In this document: one piece after another, positions 8,530-17,867 of the stretch
Numbering within the stretch: the first letter of the stretch is position 1
How the letters are laid out: each line of letters starts with the position of its first letter
NCBI GenBank assembly: GCA_016861165.1
Contig: BOKV01000003.1
Location: 62,001-126,000 of the forward strand
Origin: Alphaproteobacteria bacterium
Lineage (GTDB): Bacteria > Pseudomonadota > Alphaproteobacteria > Rhizobiales > Rhizobiaceae
Direction: 5' to 3'
Length of the DNA stretch: 64,000 nt
Made by a program: the position numbers and the translations under genes
Notes under the pieces: generated by a model
The model's input: the letters and a program-made list of their open reading frames with translations, nothing else
Database searches by the model: none
What the model was told of the DNA's origin: nothing

Positions 8530-10158
8530 ATGGACCTGGCAGCGGCAGACGGCCTTTTCGACATGTTCCCGGCCGGACCGGACGAGACTCCCTACCGCAA
8601 GCTCACCGGCGATCACGTCGGCACCGACCGCTTCCGCGGCGAGACCGTGCTGGTCGTCGAGCCGCCGGCGCTGCGGCTGCTCGCCGAGCAGGCCTTCATC
8701 GACATCAACCACCTGTTGCGGCCCGGGCATCTCAGGCAGCTCGCGGCCATCCTTCAGGACCCGGAAGCGACCGACAACGACCGCTTCGTCGCCTACGACC
8801 TCCTCAAGAACGCCAACATCGCCGCCGGCGGCGTGCTGCCGATGTGCCAGGACACCGGCACGGCGATCGTCATGGCCAAGAAGGGCCGGCTGGTGTGGAC
8901 CGACGGCACCGACCGGGCGGCACTCGCCCGTGGCGTGCTCGACGCCTACGAGAAGAAGAACCTGCGCTATTCGCAGCTGGCGCCGCTGTCGATGTTCGAG
9001 GAGAAGAACACCCGCAACAACCTGCCGGCCCAGATCGACATCTACGAGGAGGGCAGCGACGCCTACAAGTTCCTGTTCATCGCCAAGGGCGGCGGCTCGG
9101 CCAACAAGACCTTCCTCTACCAGGGCACGCCGTCGCTGCTCACCCACGACCGGCTGATCGATTTCCTGCGCGAGAAGATCCTGACGCTCGGCACCGCCGC
9201 CTGCCCGCCCTATCATCTCGCCATCGTCATCGGCGGCACCTCGGCCGAGATGACCCTGAAAACCGTCAAGCTCGCCTCGACGCGCTATCTCGACGGCCTG
9301 CCGACCGCCGGCGGCGAGGGCGGCCACGCCTTCCGCGATGTCGCCATGGAGGCGGAAATCCACAAGCTGACGCAGGCCATGGGCGTCGGCGCCCAGTTCG
9401 GCGGCAAGTATTTCTGCCACGACGTGCGCGTCATCCGCCTGCCCCGCCACGGCGCTTCGCTGCCGATCGGCCTCGGCGTCTCCTGCTCGGCCGACCGCCA
9501 GGCGCTTGGCAAGATCACCGCCGACGGCGTCTTCCTGGAGCGGCTCGAGACCGACCCGTCGAAATATCTGCCGGAGATCGACGAGGCGGCGCTGTCAGCG
9601 CATGTGGTGCGAATCGACCTCAACCAGCCGATGAATCAGATTCTGAAGGAACTCGCCCAACACCCGGTCAAGACTCGCCTTTCGCTTACCGGTCCGATCA
9701 TTGTCGCCCGCGACCTCGCCCATTCGAAGATCCGCGAGCGGCTGGAGCGGGGCGAGCCCATGCCGGACTATTTCAAGAACCACCCGATCTACTATGCCGG
9801 CCCGGCCAAAACGCCGAAGGGCTATGCCTCCGGCTCGTTCGGGCCGACCACGGCCGGCCGCATGGATTCCTTCGTCGACCAGTTCCAGGCGGCGGGCGGC
9901 TCGATGGTCATGCTGGCCAAAGGCAACCGCTCGCGCCAGGTGCGCGAGGCCTGCGCCCGCCATGGCGGGTTCTATCTCGCCTCGATCGGCGGGCCGGCGG
10001 CGCGGCTGGCGCAGGACTGCATCAGGAAGGTCGAAGTGGTCGAATATCCCGAGCTCGGCATGGAGGCGATCTGGAAGATCGACGTGATCGATTTCCCCGC
10101 CTTCATCGTCATCGACGACAAGGGCAACGACTTCTTCAAGGAGTTAAATCTGGGATAG
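8530..10158 (+). CDS. fumA: Class I fumarate hydratase
   Basis: A 542-residue oxygen-sensitive [4Fe-4S] fumarase that interconverts fumarate and L-malate in the TCA cycle. The three cluster cysteines are C106 (MCQDTG), C225 (AACPPYH) and C319 (VSCSADR), matching the spacing of E. coli FumA. The C-terminal tartrate-dehydratase-beta part ([16 protein letters not shown]) is complete. Start chosen at the ATG with GGAGG 6 nt upstream; a TTG two codons earlier is possible. It is divergent from the GGDEF-EAL gene across 292 nt that carry several inverted repeats but no gene, and convergent with dksA. Confidence 0.93.
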   Translation: MDLAAADGLFDMFPAGPDETPYRKLTGDHVGTDRFRGETVLVVEPPALRLLAEQAFIDINHLLRPGHLRQLAAILQDPEATDNDRFVAYDLLKNANIAAGGVLPMCQDTGTAIVMAKKGRLVWTDGTDRAALARGVLDAYEKKNLRYSQLAPLSMFEEKNTRNNLPAQIDIYEEGSDAYKFLFIAKGGGSANKTFLYQGTPSLLTHDRLIDFLREKILTLGTAACPPYHLAIVIGGTSAEMTLKTVKLASTRYLDGLPTAGGEGGHAFRDVAMEAEIHKLTQAMGVGAQFGGKYFCHDVRVIRLPRHGASLPIGLGVSCSADRQALGKITADGVFLERLETDPSKYLPEIDEAALSAHVVRIDLNQPMNQILKELAQHPVKTRLSLTGPIIVARDLAHSKIRERLERGEPMPDYFKNHPIYYAGPAKTPKGYASGSFGPTTAGRMDSFVDQFQAAGGSMVMLAKGNRSRQVREACARHGGFYLASIGGPAARLAQDCIRKVEVVEYPELGMEAIWKIDVIDFPAFIVIDDKGNDFFKELNLG

Positions 10159-10231
10159 GGCCGTCCGCGTCGGCCAACCGGGCTGCGGAAGGGCGGCCGC
10201 GCCGACGGTGCGCCGCCACGCAGGCCGCCTG

Positions 10232-10648
10232 CTATTCGTCGCGGTAGACGCGCTCGCGGCGCTCGTGGCGTTCCTGCGCCTCGATCGACAGGGTGGCGAT
10301 GGGCCGCGCGTCGAGCCGTTTGAGGCTGATCGGCTCGCCCGTCTCCTCGCAATATCCATAGGTGCCGTCGTCGAGGCGCCGCAGCGCGGCGTCGATCTTG
10401 GCGATCAGCTTGCGCTGGCGGTCGCGGGCGCGCAGTTCGATCGACCGGTCCGTCTCCGACGAGGCGCGGTCGGCCATGTCGGGCAGCTTGTCGGACTGGT
10501 CCTGGAGTGAATCCAGCGTCTCGCGCGATTCCTTGAGGATTTCGTTCTTCCAGGCGATCAGCTTGCGACGGAAATACTCACGTTGGCGATCGTTCATGAA
10601 GGGTTCGTCTTCACTCGGCACGTAGCTCGCCTCAAGTGTTTCCGACAT
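10232..10648 (-). CDS. dksA: RNA polymerase-binding transcription factor DksA (single-Cys type)
   Basis: A 138-residue DksA/TraR protein that binds the secondary channel of RNA polymerase and works with ppGpp. It has the N-terminal coiled-coil hairpin, with acidic residues at the tip (LPDMADRASSE), then the C-terminal globular region. Of the four zinc-ligand cysteines of E. coli DksA only the first remains (GYCEETGEPISLKR); the others are Thr, Ser and Ala. It should therefore fold without zinc, as known for some alphaproteobacterial and Pseudomonas paralogs. AGGAAG lies just before the ATG. Upstream is a 181-nt gap in which I see no gene. Confidence 0.92.
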   Translation of the reverse strand: MSETLEASYVPSEDEPFMNDRQREYFRRKLIAWKNEILKESRETLDSLQDQSDKLPDMADRASSETDRSIELRARDRQRKLIAKIDAALRRLDDGTYGYCEETGEPISLKRLDARPIATLSIEAQERHERRERVYRDE

Positions 10649-10829
10649 CGGCAACTTCCTGAACTGCTGACGGGTGGGGGCCTTATAGCGATCCGACATG
10701 AAACCCACAAGACGCAAATTGCGCCATCTCACCGGGGTGTGATGCCAACGAGTTTTCGTGAATAAACAATGGTTTGCCGAGGCGCTTGGTGGGGCGACGG
10801 CCGGCCCGCCGGCCTCTCCCCGGGCCGCC

Positions 10830-12158
10830 TCAGGCAGCCGGCGCGGCGGCGCGGCGCTCCTCGATCCGATCGAGAATCTGCAACCGCCAGTATTCAAGCT
10901 GCGTCGCCAGGCGGCCGACCAGACCCCCGCCCCACCGCACCGCGAAAGGTTCGAACAGGCGCCAGCCATCGTCGCCATGGGCAATGGCGTCGGCGACCAG
11001 GCGGCCGCCCATGGCGGTGGTGTTGAGCCCGTGGCCGCCGAAGGCGGTCGCCGCCCACAGCCGCTCGCCGATGCGCCCGACGATCGGCATCTTGTGGATG
11101 GCGTAGCCCATCAGTCCGGCCCAGGCCTGCTCGATGGCGATGTCATCGAGCTGGGGAAAGACGCCACGGATGTCGCCGGCGAGCTTCTCGCCGAGGTGGC
11201 GCGGCACCGACCGGCGCGTGGTGATGCGCCCGCCCCACAGCAGGCGGCGCCCGGCGCCGGAGCCGACGATACGGTAGTAGTCGCCGGCGCGCCGCGTGTC
11301 GCCGAGACAGCCGGTGAAGCGGATTGCCGCGTCGAGATGGTCGCTGCGCGCGGTCACCACATAGGTCGACACCGGCAGCACGGCCGCGTTGAGGCGGGCG
11401 GCCGGGCCACCATAGGCGCTCGTCGCCAGCACCACGTCGCGCGCCTTCACGGCGCCGCGCCGGGTGGCGACGCGCCAGGCGACACCCTCGCGCGCGATCG
11501 ACAGCGCCGGGCTGTGCTCGTGGATGGCGGCGCCGGCGGCCGCCGCCTGCCCGGCCAGCAGCGCCGCATAGTCGAGCGGCTGGATATGGAACGGCGCCAT
11601 GTCGAGGATGCCGGCATGGTAGCGCTCGGAGCTGACATGGCTTGCCAGTTCGGCGCGATCGAGGAGGCGGTAGGCCGCGCCATAGTCGCGCGCCATGCGT
11701 TCGGCCCGCCGTTCCAGCGTGGCGATGTCGTCGTGGCGGATCATCTTCAGCCAGCCATGCCCGCCGATCAGGTCGCCACGGCCGGCGTCGAGGATCTTGC
11801 GGCGCACATAGCCCATGCCTTCGACGCTGAGCCGGTAGAGCGCGCGGGCATGGTCGAGCCCGAGCCGATCCTCGATGACGAAGATGGATTCGGCAAAACC
11901 GCCGGAAACGAAGCCGCCATTGCGGCCCGACGCGGCCCAGCCGACGCGCTGGCGTTCGAGCAGCACCACCTGGCGGCCCGCCCTGGCCAGCTCCAGCGCG
12001 GCGGTCAGGCCGGCAAGCCCGCCACCGACCACGCAGACATCGGCCTCGCGCTCGCCATCGAGCGGCCCGAACACCGGCAGGCTGCCGGCGGTCGCCGAAT
12101 AGTAGCTGTCGATATGGCCGGCACGGTCGCTGGCGACCGTGCCCTGGGCGATGTTCAT
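10830..12158 (-). CDS. FAD-dependent amine oxidoreductase (PuuB/OrdL-like)
   Basis: A 442-residue DAO-family flavoprotein. The FAD Rossmann motif is VVGGGLAGLTAALELARAG, followed by RVGWAASGRNGGF, the pattern of gamma-glutamylputrescine oxidase-type enzymes. The C-terminal FAD motif is GGHGLNTTAMGGRLVADAI. It probably oxidises an amino group to an imine with release of H2O2; the substrate is not determined. Start chosen at MNIAQGTV because GGGAAAGAG precedes it; a start six codons upstream is possible. It is divergent from sixA. Confidence 0.8.
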   Translation of the reverse strand: MNIAQGTVASDRAGHIDSYYSATAGSLPVFGPLDGEREADVCVVGGGLAGLTAALELARAGRQVVLLERQRVGWAASGRNGGFVSGGFAESIFVIEDRLGLDHARALYRLSVEGMGYVRRKILDAGRGDLIGGHGWLKMIRHDDIATLERRAERMARDYGAAYRLLDRAELASHVSSERYHAGILDMAPFHIQPLDYAALLAGQAAAAGAAIHEHSPALSIAREGVAWRVATRRGAVKARDVVLATSAYGGPAARLNAAVLPVSTYVVTARSDHLDAAIRFTGCLGDTRRAGDYYRIVGSGAGRRLLWGGRITTRRSVPRHLGEKLAGDIRGVFPQLDDIAIEQAWAGLMGYAIHKMPIVGRIGERLWAATAFGGHGLNTTAMGGRLVADAIAHGDDGWRLFEPFAVRWGGGLVGRLATQLEYWRLQILDRIEERRAAAPAA

Positions 12159-12356
12159 GCCGGCTCTTTCCCGCAAGGCGAACCCGCCGCTCTAAGCATG
12201 AAAATCCGGCGCTGTCACGGCGCGCGGGTGACGCATGAGTGACGCAAGGGCGCCATCCGGCAGCAACCGGCCGCCTTCCGGCGACCATTCCGAATCGGGT
12301 TGTGGTCGCCGGCGTTAGCGGCTAGTCCTGATCGAGGGTCGCGTTGCGGGGGAGCC

Positions 12357-12866
12357 ATGCTGCGTCTCTATGTCCTGCGCCATGCCAAGTCGTCCTGGAC
12401 GGAGCCTGGCAGGCCCGATTTCGACCGCGGGCTGAACGACCGGGGCCTCGCCGACCTGCCGAAGATCGCTGCGATGATGCGCGCGCGGGGATACCTGCCC
12501 GACCGCGTGCTGTGCTCGCCGTCGCTGCGCACCCGGCTGACGCTGCACGGCATCATGGCCGCCTTCGAGCGGCCGCCGGTGGTCGACTATGTTGATTCGC
12601 TCTATGGCGACGGCGTCGAGGCCTATTTCGACTGCCTGCGCGGCACCGCCGGCACGCAGTCGCTGATGATCATCGGCCACAACCCGATGTGCGAGGCCTT
12701 CGCCGCCGCGCTGGCAGCCTCCGGCGACGGCGCCCCGATGGCGGCGATCGCCATGAAATTCCCGACCGGCGCGCTGGCCGTGTTCGACATCGACCTGCCG
12801 CGCTGGGCCGACATCGGCCCCGGCCGCGGCTATCTCGCCGATTTCGTCGCGCCGCGCGACTTGTGA
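12357..12866 (+). CDS. sixA: SixA-type histidine phosphatase
   Basis: A 169-residue histidine-phosphatase (phosphoglycerate mutase-fold) protein with the catalytic LRHAKS motif (H9), an Arg in the PSLRTRLT segment and a second His in IIGHNP. Size and sequence match SixA, which dephosphorylates phosphohistidine on carrier proteins such as HPr or NPr. In alphaproteobacteria the true target is often unknown. GGGGAG precedes the ATG. The 198-nt upstream region shared with the FAD oxidoreductase contains two GTGACGCA repeats. Confidence 0.85.
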   Translation: MLRLYVLRHAKSSWTEPGRPDFDRGLNDRGLADLPKIAAMMRARGYLPDRVLCSPSLRTRLTLHGIMAAFERPPVVDYVDSLYGDGVEAYFDCLRGTAGTQSLMIIGHNPMCEAFAAALAASGDGAPMAAIAMKFPTGALAVFDIDLPRWADIGPGRGYLADFVAPRDL

Positions 12867-12965
12867 CCCGTCTTCGGCGGTGCGGTTTGCGATCGCCCGC
12901 CCTCTTCCCATATGAATGGCCGGCAGCCGCGGGCGGCATGTGCCGGGCGGGCTGGCGGAGCGCAA

Positions 12966-14429
12966 TTGGCCAAGATCACCACCCTAGCCGACGACGCGCT
13001 GATCGCGTTCGACAACCTCGCCGATGTCGCCGGCAGCCTGGTGACACCGGCGCTGCGCCTTGGCGTGACCGGCCTGTCGCGGGCCGGCAAGACGGTGTTC
13101 ATCACCGCGTTCGTCCACAACCTCGTCCATGGCGGCCGCCTGCCGCTGTTGCGGCCCTATGCCGAAGGCCGCATCGCCGGCGCCGCCCTCGCGCCGCAGC
13201 CGGCGATGGACGTGCCGCGCTTCCAGTACGAGGAGCATGTGCGCACACTCGTCGAGGACCGCATGTGGCCGCATTCGACGCGCTCGATCTCGCAGCTGCG
13301 CCTGACCGTCGACTACCAGTCGGCGAGCGCCTGGAGCCGCACCTTCGGTGCCGGGCGGCTCAACATCGACATCGTCGATTATCCTGGCGAGTGGCTGCTC
13401 GACCTGCCCCTGCTCGGCATGGAGTTCGGCGAATGGAGCGCCCAGTCGCTGGCGGTGGCGCGTTCCGGCAAGCGCGCCGTGCTGGCCGCGCCGTGGCTCG
13501 CCATGCTGGCCGAAACCGACCCGGCCGCCCCGGTCGACGAGACCCGCATCATGGCTCTGGCCGAAGCCTTCACCGCCTATCTGCGCGCCTGCCGGGCCGA
13601 CGAGACATCGCTGTCGACGCTGCCGCCGGGCCGCTTCCTGATGCCCGGCGATCTGGAAGGCTCGCCGGCGCTGACCTTCTCGCCGCTGCCGGCGGGAGAG
13701 ACCGCCAAGCCGGCGCGCGACAGCATGCAGGCGGTGATGGCGGCGCGCTACGAGGCCTACAAGCGCATTGTCGTCAAGCCGTTCTTTCGCGAGCATTTCG
13801 CCCGACTCGACCGCCAGATCGTGCTGGTCGACGCGCTGCAGGCGATCAATGCCGGCGCCGGGGCGCTGGCCGACCTGGAGACGGCGCTGACCGACATCCT
13901 CGCCTGCCTGCGGCCCGGCCGAGGCTCGATCCTGTCGACACTGTTCGGCCCGCGCATCGACCGCATCCTGTTCGCCGCCACCAAGGCCGATCATCTCCAC
14001 CACGAGAACCACGACCGGTTGGAGGCCCTGCTGGCGCGGCTGGTCGCCCGCGCGGTCGAGCGTGCCCGCTTCGCCGGCGCCAAGGTCGACGTGCTGGCGA
14101 TCGCCGCGGTCAGGGCGACGCGCGAAGGCCTCGCCCGCCACGGTGGCGAGCAGCTGCCGGTCATCATCGGCACGCCGCTGGCCGGCGAGACGATCGACGG
14201 CGACAGCTTCGACGGCACCACCGAGACCGCGATCTTTCCGGGCGACCTGCCGACCGACCCGGCAACGCTGCTGGCGGGCAAGGGCGGCGCCGGGCAGGCC
14301 GCGCAGCTACGCTTCGTCCGCTTCCGCCCGCCGAGGCTCGAGCGCACGGCCGAGGGGCTGCGCCTGTCGCTGCCGCATATCCGGCTCGACCGCGCCCTGA
14401 ATTTCCTCATCGGCGACCGGCTGGCATAG
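12966..14429 (+). CDS. YcjX-family P-loop protein
   Basis: A 487-residue DUF463/YcjX-like NTPase. The P-loop is GLSRAGKTV near the N-terminus, followed by the family segments FITAFVHNLVHGGRLP and IDIVDYPGEWLLDLPLL, the latter a Walker B-like region. A TTG start is chosen with GGCGGAG a few nt upstream and the family start ITTLADDALIAFDNLAD directly after. An upstream ATG at 12912 would add 18 Arg/Ala-rich residues and lacks a ribosome site. The cellular role is poorly known; stress-linked in enterobacteria. It is paired with the membrane protein 10 nt downstream. Confidence 0.87.
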   Translation: MAKITTLADDALIAFDNLADVAGSLVTPALRLGVTGLSRAGKTVFITAFVHNLVHGGRLPLLRPYAEGRIAGAALAPQPAMDVPRFQYEEHVRTLVEDRMWPHSTRSISQLRLTVDYQSASAWSRTFGAGRLNIDIVDYPGEWLLDLPLLGMEFGEWSAQSLAVARSGKRAVLAAPWLAMLAETDPAAPVDETRIMALAEAFTAYLRACRADETSLSTLPPGRFLMPGDLEGSPALTFSPLPAGETAKPARDSMQAVMAARYEAYKRIVVKPFFREHFARLDRQIVLVDALQAINAGAGALADLETALTDILACLRPGRGSILSTLFGPRIDRILFAATKADHLHHENHDRLEALLARLVARAVERARFAGAKVDVLAIAAVRATREGLARHGGEQLPVIIGTPLAGETIDGDSFDGTTETAIFPGDLPTDPATLLAGKGGAGQAAQLRFVRFRPPRLERTAEGLRLSLPHIRLDRALNFLIGDRLA

Positions 14430-14439
14430 GACCACTCAA

Positions 14440-15519
14440 ATGACCGAACCACACCGCAAGCCCCGCGCCTTCCGCCTCGATGAGGCACCGACGACGACCC
14501 GCGACGCGGCGCCGGTTGCGCGCCGGCCGCGCGCGATCGACGAGGCGGCCGTCATCGTGCCGATACCCGACGAGGCGGCCAATGGCTGGCCCGACCAGCC
14601 GGCGGCGCCGGCGCCGGCGCCGCGTGGCGGCTGGTCGTGGGCGAGCCTGCTCATCACCGCGCTGGGCGGCCTTGTCTCGCTGGCGGTGGCGCTTGCCGTC
14701 GACCGGTTCATCCGCGACCTGTTCGAGCGAGCCACCTGGCTCGGCTGGCTCGCCGCCGCCCTCGCCGGCCTCGCCGTCGTTGCCCTGATCGCGCTCGCCG
14801 CGCGCGAGATGCTGGCGCTCGCCCGCCAGCGGACGATCGCCCGGCTGCAACAGCGCGGCGCCGACGCCCACGCCCATGATGACGGCGAATCAGCCCGCGC
14901 CATCGTCGGCGAGATGATCGCGCTCTATGGCGCGCGCGCCGACACCGCCCGCGGTCGCGAGCGGCTGGCCGGCCATGCCGGCGAGATCATCGACGGCTCC
15001 GACCTCATCGCGCTCGCCGAACGCGACCTGCTGGCGCCACTCGACGCCAGGGCGACTGCCCTGGTCATGAACGCGGCCAAGCGCGTCTCGGTCGTCACCG
15101 CGGTCAGCCCGCGGGCGCTGATCGACATCGCCTATGTACTGGGCGAGAACCTGCGCCTGATCCGCCGCCTCGCCGAACTCTATGGCGGGCGGCCCGGCAC
15201 GATCGGCTTCCTGCGCCTGACGCGCTCCGTGCTGGCCCACCTCGCCGCGACCGGGGCGCTGGCACTCGGCGACAGCCTGGTCCAGCAGCTCGTCGGCCAC
15301 GGCATCGCCGCCCGGCTGTCGGCCAAGCTGGGCGAGGGCGTCGTCAACGGTCTCTTGACCGCGCGCATCGGCATCGCCGCCATGGAGGTATGCCGTCCCC
15401 TGCCCTTCATCGGGCTGCCGCGTCCCGGCGTGTCGCAGTTCCTGGCCGAACTGGTGCGCCTCGGCGCGCCGAAACGGGAGGCGCCCGGCCATCAAAAAGA
15501 CAAACCGGCCGAACATTGA
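14440..15519 (+). CDS. YcjF-family (TIGR01620/DUF697) membrane protein
   Basis: A 359-residue inner-membrane protein. A Pro/Ala/Arg-rich cytoplasmic head (~60 residues) is followed by two transmembrane helices (SWASLLITALGGLVSLAVAL and WLAAALAGLAVVALIAL). A helical region and a DUF697-type C-terminal part then follow (VTAVSPRALIDIAYVLGENLRLIRRLAELYGGRPG). It is the standard partner of YcjX, starting 10 nt after it, and should act with it at the membrane. The function is unknown. Confidence 0.87.
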   Translation: MTEPHRKPRAFRLDEAPTTTRDAAPVARRPRAIDEAAVIVPIPDEAANGWPDQPAAPAPAPRGGWSWASLLITALGGLVSLAVALAVDRFIRDLFERATWLGWLAAALAGLAVVALIALAAREMLALARQRTIARLQQRGADAHAHDDGESARAIVGEMIALYGARADTARGRERLAGHAGEIIDGSDLIALAERDLLAPLDARATALVMNAAKRVSVVTAVSPRALIDIAYVLGENLRLIRRLAELYGGRPGTIGFLRLTRSVLAHLAATGALALGDSLVQQLVGHGIAARLSAKLGEGVVNGLLTARIGIAAMEVCRPLPFIGLPRPGVSQFLAELVRLGAPKREAPGHQKDKPAEH

Positions 15520-15620
15520 AGGCGGTGCCGAGCTTGCGGCGGGCCGGCGGCTCGTGGCGGGAATGATTGATTAACCAAATTCGGTAACGATAGGCCATCC
15601 AGTCAACCAGGAACTGTCCC

Positions 15621-16172
15621 ATGCGTGTTTCGTCCCTCGCCCCGGCCGCGGCCGGCCTGCTGGCCTGTCTCGTCGGCGCCGGGCCGGCCGCCGCTGGTCC
15701 CGCCTCCTCGGAGGCGGCCTTCTATCGCGCGGTCGCCGGCAAATGGTCGGGACCGGGCGAGATCGTCGCCGGCAAATACAAGGGGACCAGGTTCACCTGC
15801 GTCTTCGACGGCCTCAGCCCCGACTCCACCACCGGGCTGTCGATCGACGGCACCTGCCGGGTGGGCATGTTCAGCCAGCCGATGAACGCGGTCGTGCAGC
15901 GCGCCGCCACCGGCTATTCGGGGCGCTTCCTCGACGGCGAGGCTGGCGAGGGCATGGACGTCGTCGGCGGGCGCTATTCGCGCTCCAAGCTGGTGGTCGA
16001 CATCAAGCGCAAGGACCTGCGCGGCGTCATCGTCGCCCACCTGACCGGCGCCGACAAGCTCAATGTCACCATCTCGGTGCGCGTAGACCGGCACCTGATC
16101 CCGGTCATCGGCATGGCGCTCGACCGGCAGGGCGGCGTCGACGATATCATCGCCAGCTCGACCGACCGTTAG
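15621..16172 (+). CDS. Conserved exported protein of unknown function
   Basis: A 183-residue protein with a Sec signal peptide (MRVSSLAPAAAGLLACLVGA, likely cut after GPAAAG). The mature part is a small beta-rich domain with YRAVAGKWSGPGEIVAGKYKGTRFTCVF and VVGGRYSRSKLVVDIKRKDL segments. I do not recognise a named family. It resembles small periplasmic hypothetical proteins of rhizobia, and the pattern of strands suggests a lipocalin-like or YceI-like barrel, which is only a guess. AGGAAC precedes the ATG. It is probably transcribed alone and faces trigger factor. Confidence 0.7.
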   Translation: MRVSSLAPAAAGLLACLVGAGPAAAGPASSEAAFYRAVAGKWSGPGEIVAGKYKGTRFTCVFDGLSPDSTTGLSIDGTCRVGMFSQPMNAVVQRAATGYSGRFLDGEAGEGMDVVGGRYSRSKLVVDIKRKDLRGVIVAHLTGADKLNVTISVRVDRHLIPVIGMALDRQGGVDDIIASSTDR

Positions 16173-16179
16173 GTCCGTG

Positions 16180-16209
16180 ATCCCACCGAACGGCACCGCT
16201 CGGCGGGAT
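16180..16209. repeat. Palindromic REP-like element between convergent genes
   Basis: Two 14-nt arms (16180-16193 and 16196-16209) form a complete stem on the minus strand with two G-U pairs. It lies between the ends of the exported-protein gene and tig. The right arm and the bases after it (CCGCTCGGCGGGATGAAGCT) recur at 44107-44127 (reverse strand, one mismatch) and in part at 46264-46281. There is no T-tract, so it is a weak candidate for a classical terminator. Confidence 0.65.
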
Positions 16210-16220
16210 GAAGCTCCAAT

Positions 16221-17564
16221 CTAGGCTTCGTCGTCTTCGCGCGTCAGCTCCTCGCGGCTGACCTTCTTGTCGGTCACCTCGGCCTGGGCGAGGATGTGAT
16301 CGATCACCTTGTCCTCGAAGATCGGGGCGCGCAGGCCGGCGACCGCGTCGGGGTGCTGGCGGAAATATTCGTAGACCTGCTGTTCTTGGCCGGGGAACTG
16401 GCGCACCTGATCGTAGAGAGCGCGCTGCAACTCATCGTCGCTGACCTGGATGCCGGCCTGCTCGCCGATGCGGGCGAGCAGCAGGCCGAGGCGGACGCGC
16501 CGCTCGGCCAGCGCGCGGTATTCCTCGCGTGCCTTCTCCTCGGTCGTGTCCTCGTCGGCGAACGTCTTACCCGACCGTTCCAGTTCGCCGGTGACCTGGC
16601 CCCAGATGTTGTTGAACTCCTGCTCGACCATCTTTTGCGGCAGCTCCATAGTGATCAACTCGTCGAGTCGGTCGAGAATCTGGCGCTTGACGCGGGCGCG
16701 GGTGTAGGAGCCGTAGCGGCCTTCGAGCTGGGTGCGCACGACCGCGCGCAAGCGCTCGGCGCTCTCGATGCCGATCTGCTTGGCGACCTCGTCGGTCAAT
16801 TCCAGCTTGCCCGGTTTCTCGACCTTGGTCACGGTGACGTCGAACTCGGCCTCCTTGCCGGCCAGATGCTTGGCCGGGTAGTCTTCCGGGAACGTGACCT
16901 TGACGGTCTTGCGGTCGCCCGCCTTGGCGCCGACGAGCTGTTCTTCGAAGCCGGGGATGAAGCGGCCCGAGCCGATGATCAGCGTGGCGCCGGTGTCGGT
17001 GCCGCCTTCGAAAGGCTCGCCGCCGATCGCGCCGGCATAGTCGATCGTCACCCGGTCACTGTCGGCGGCCTTGCCCTTCTTCTCCTCGTAGGGGCGGGCG
17101 CTCTCGGCCACCGCCTCGGCCTGCTCCTCGACCTCCTGGTCGGTCACCTCGACGACGGGCCGCTCGACCTTGACCTTGCCGATATCGGGAAGCTCGAAGT
17201 CCGGCAGCACCTCATAGGCGATGGTGAACTCGAAATCGGCGTCGCCATTGAGGATGGCGGCCGCCTCCTTCTCGTCCTCGGTCATCGAGATCTCGGGCTG
17301 CTGGGCCGCCCGCTCGCCGCGCTCGACCAGAATCTCGCCGGTGCGCTTGGAGATCAGGTCGTTGACGATCTCGGCCATCGCCTGGCGGCCATAGACCTTG
17401 CGCAGATGCGCCACCGGCACCTTGCCGGGTCGGAAGCCGTTGAGGCGCACCCTGCCCTTCAGTTCATCGAGCTTTTCGCTCAGGCGGGCCGAAAGGTCCG
17501 ATTTCGGCACCGTGACCTTGAGTTCCCGCTTCAATCCTTCGTGCGTCGTCTCGACAATCTGCAT
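16221..17564 (-). CDS. tig: Trigger factor (ribosome-associated chaperone)
   Basis: A 447-residue trigger factor, the peptidyl-prolyl isomerase chaperone that binds nascent chains at the ribosome exit. It has the N-terminal ribosome-binding domain with the signature loop NGFRPGKVP, the central FKBP domain ([20 protein letters not shown] to [11 protein letters not shown]), and the long helical C-terminal arm domain ending in an acidic tail. Length and order match the family. It lies directly downstream of tRNA-Leu on the same strand and may share its transcript. Confidence 0.96.
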   Translation of the reverse strand: MQIVETTHEGLKRELKVTVPKSDLSARLSEKLDELKGRVRLNGFRPGKVPVAHLRKVYGRQAMAEIVNDLISKRTGEILVERGERAAQQPEISMTEDEKEAAAILNGDADFEFTIAYEVLPDFELPDIGKVKVERPVVEVTDQEVEEQAEAVAESARPYEEKKGKAADSDRVTIDYAGAIGGEPFEGGTDTGATLIIGSGRFIPGFEEQLVGAKAGDRKTVKVTFPEDYPAKHLAGKEAEFDVTVTKVEKPGKLELTDEVAKQIGIESAERLRAVVRTQLEGRYGSYTRARVKRQILDRLDELITMELPQKMVEQEFNNIWGQVTGELERSGKTFADEDTTEEKAREEYRALAERRVRLGLLLARIGEQAGIQVSDDELQRALYDQVRQFPGQEQQVYEYFRQHPDAVAGLRAPIFEDKVIDHILAQAEVTDKKVSREELTREDDEA

Positions 17565-17650
17565 CGATCAATCCTGTCGTTGTCGCCGTACCGCGGCTGG
17601 TGCGGCGCCCGCTCGCAATGTCAGCGCAGGGTCCGGATCATCAGCGTGCA

Positions 17651-17735
<85 letters not shown>

Positions 17736-17867
17736 GCCGTCTGCCCGGCCGGACGTGCCGTCGCGAGGAGGCACGGCGGGCGCAATCGCGCCGCTCTATA
17801 ACACCGCATGCGCGGCCTTCAAAGACCTTGCCGGCGATTTGCGGCAATTGCCCGGTCGGCCCGCCGG

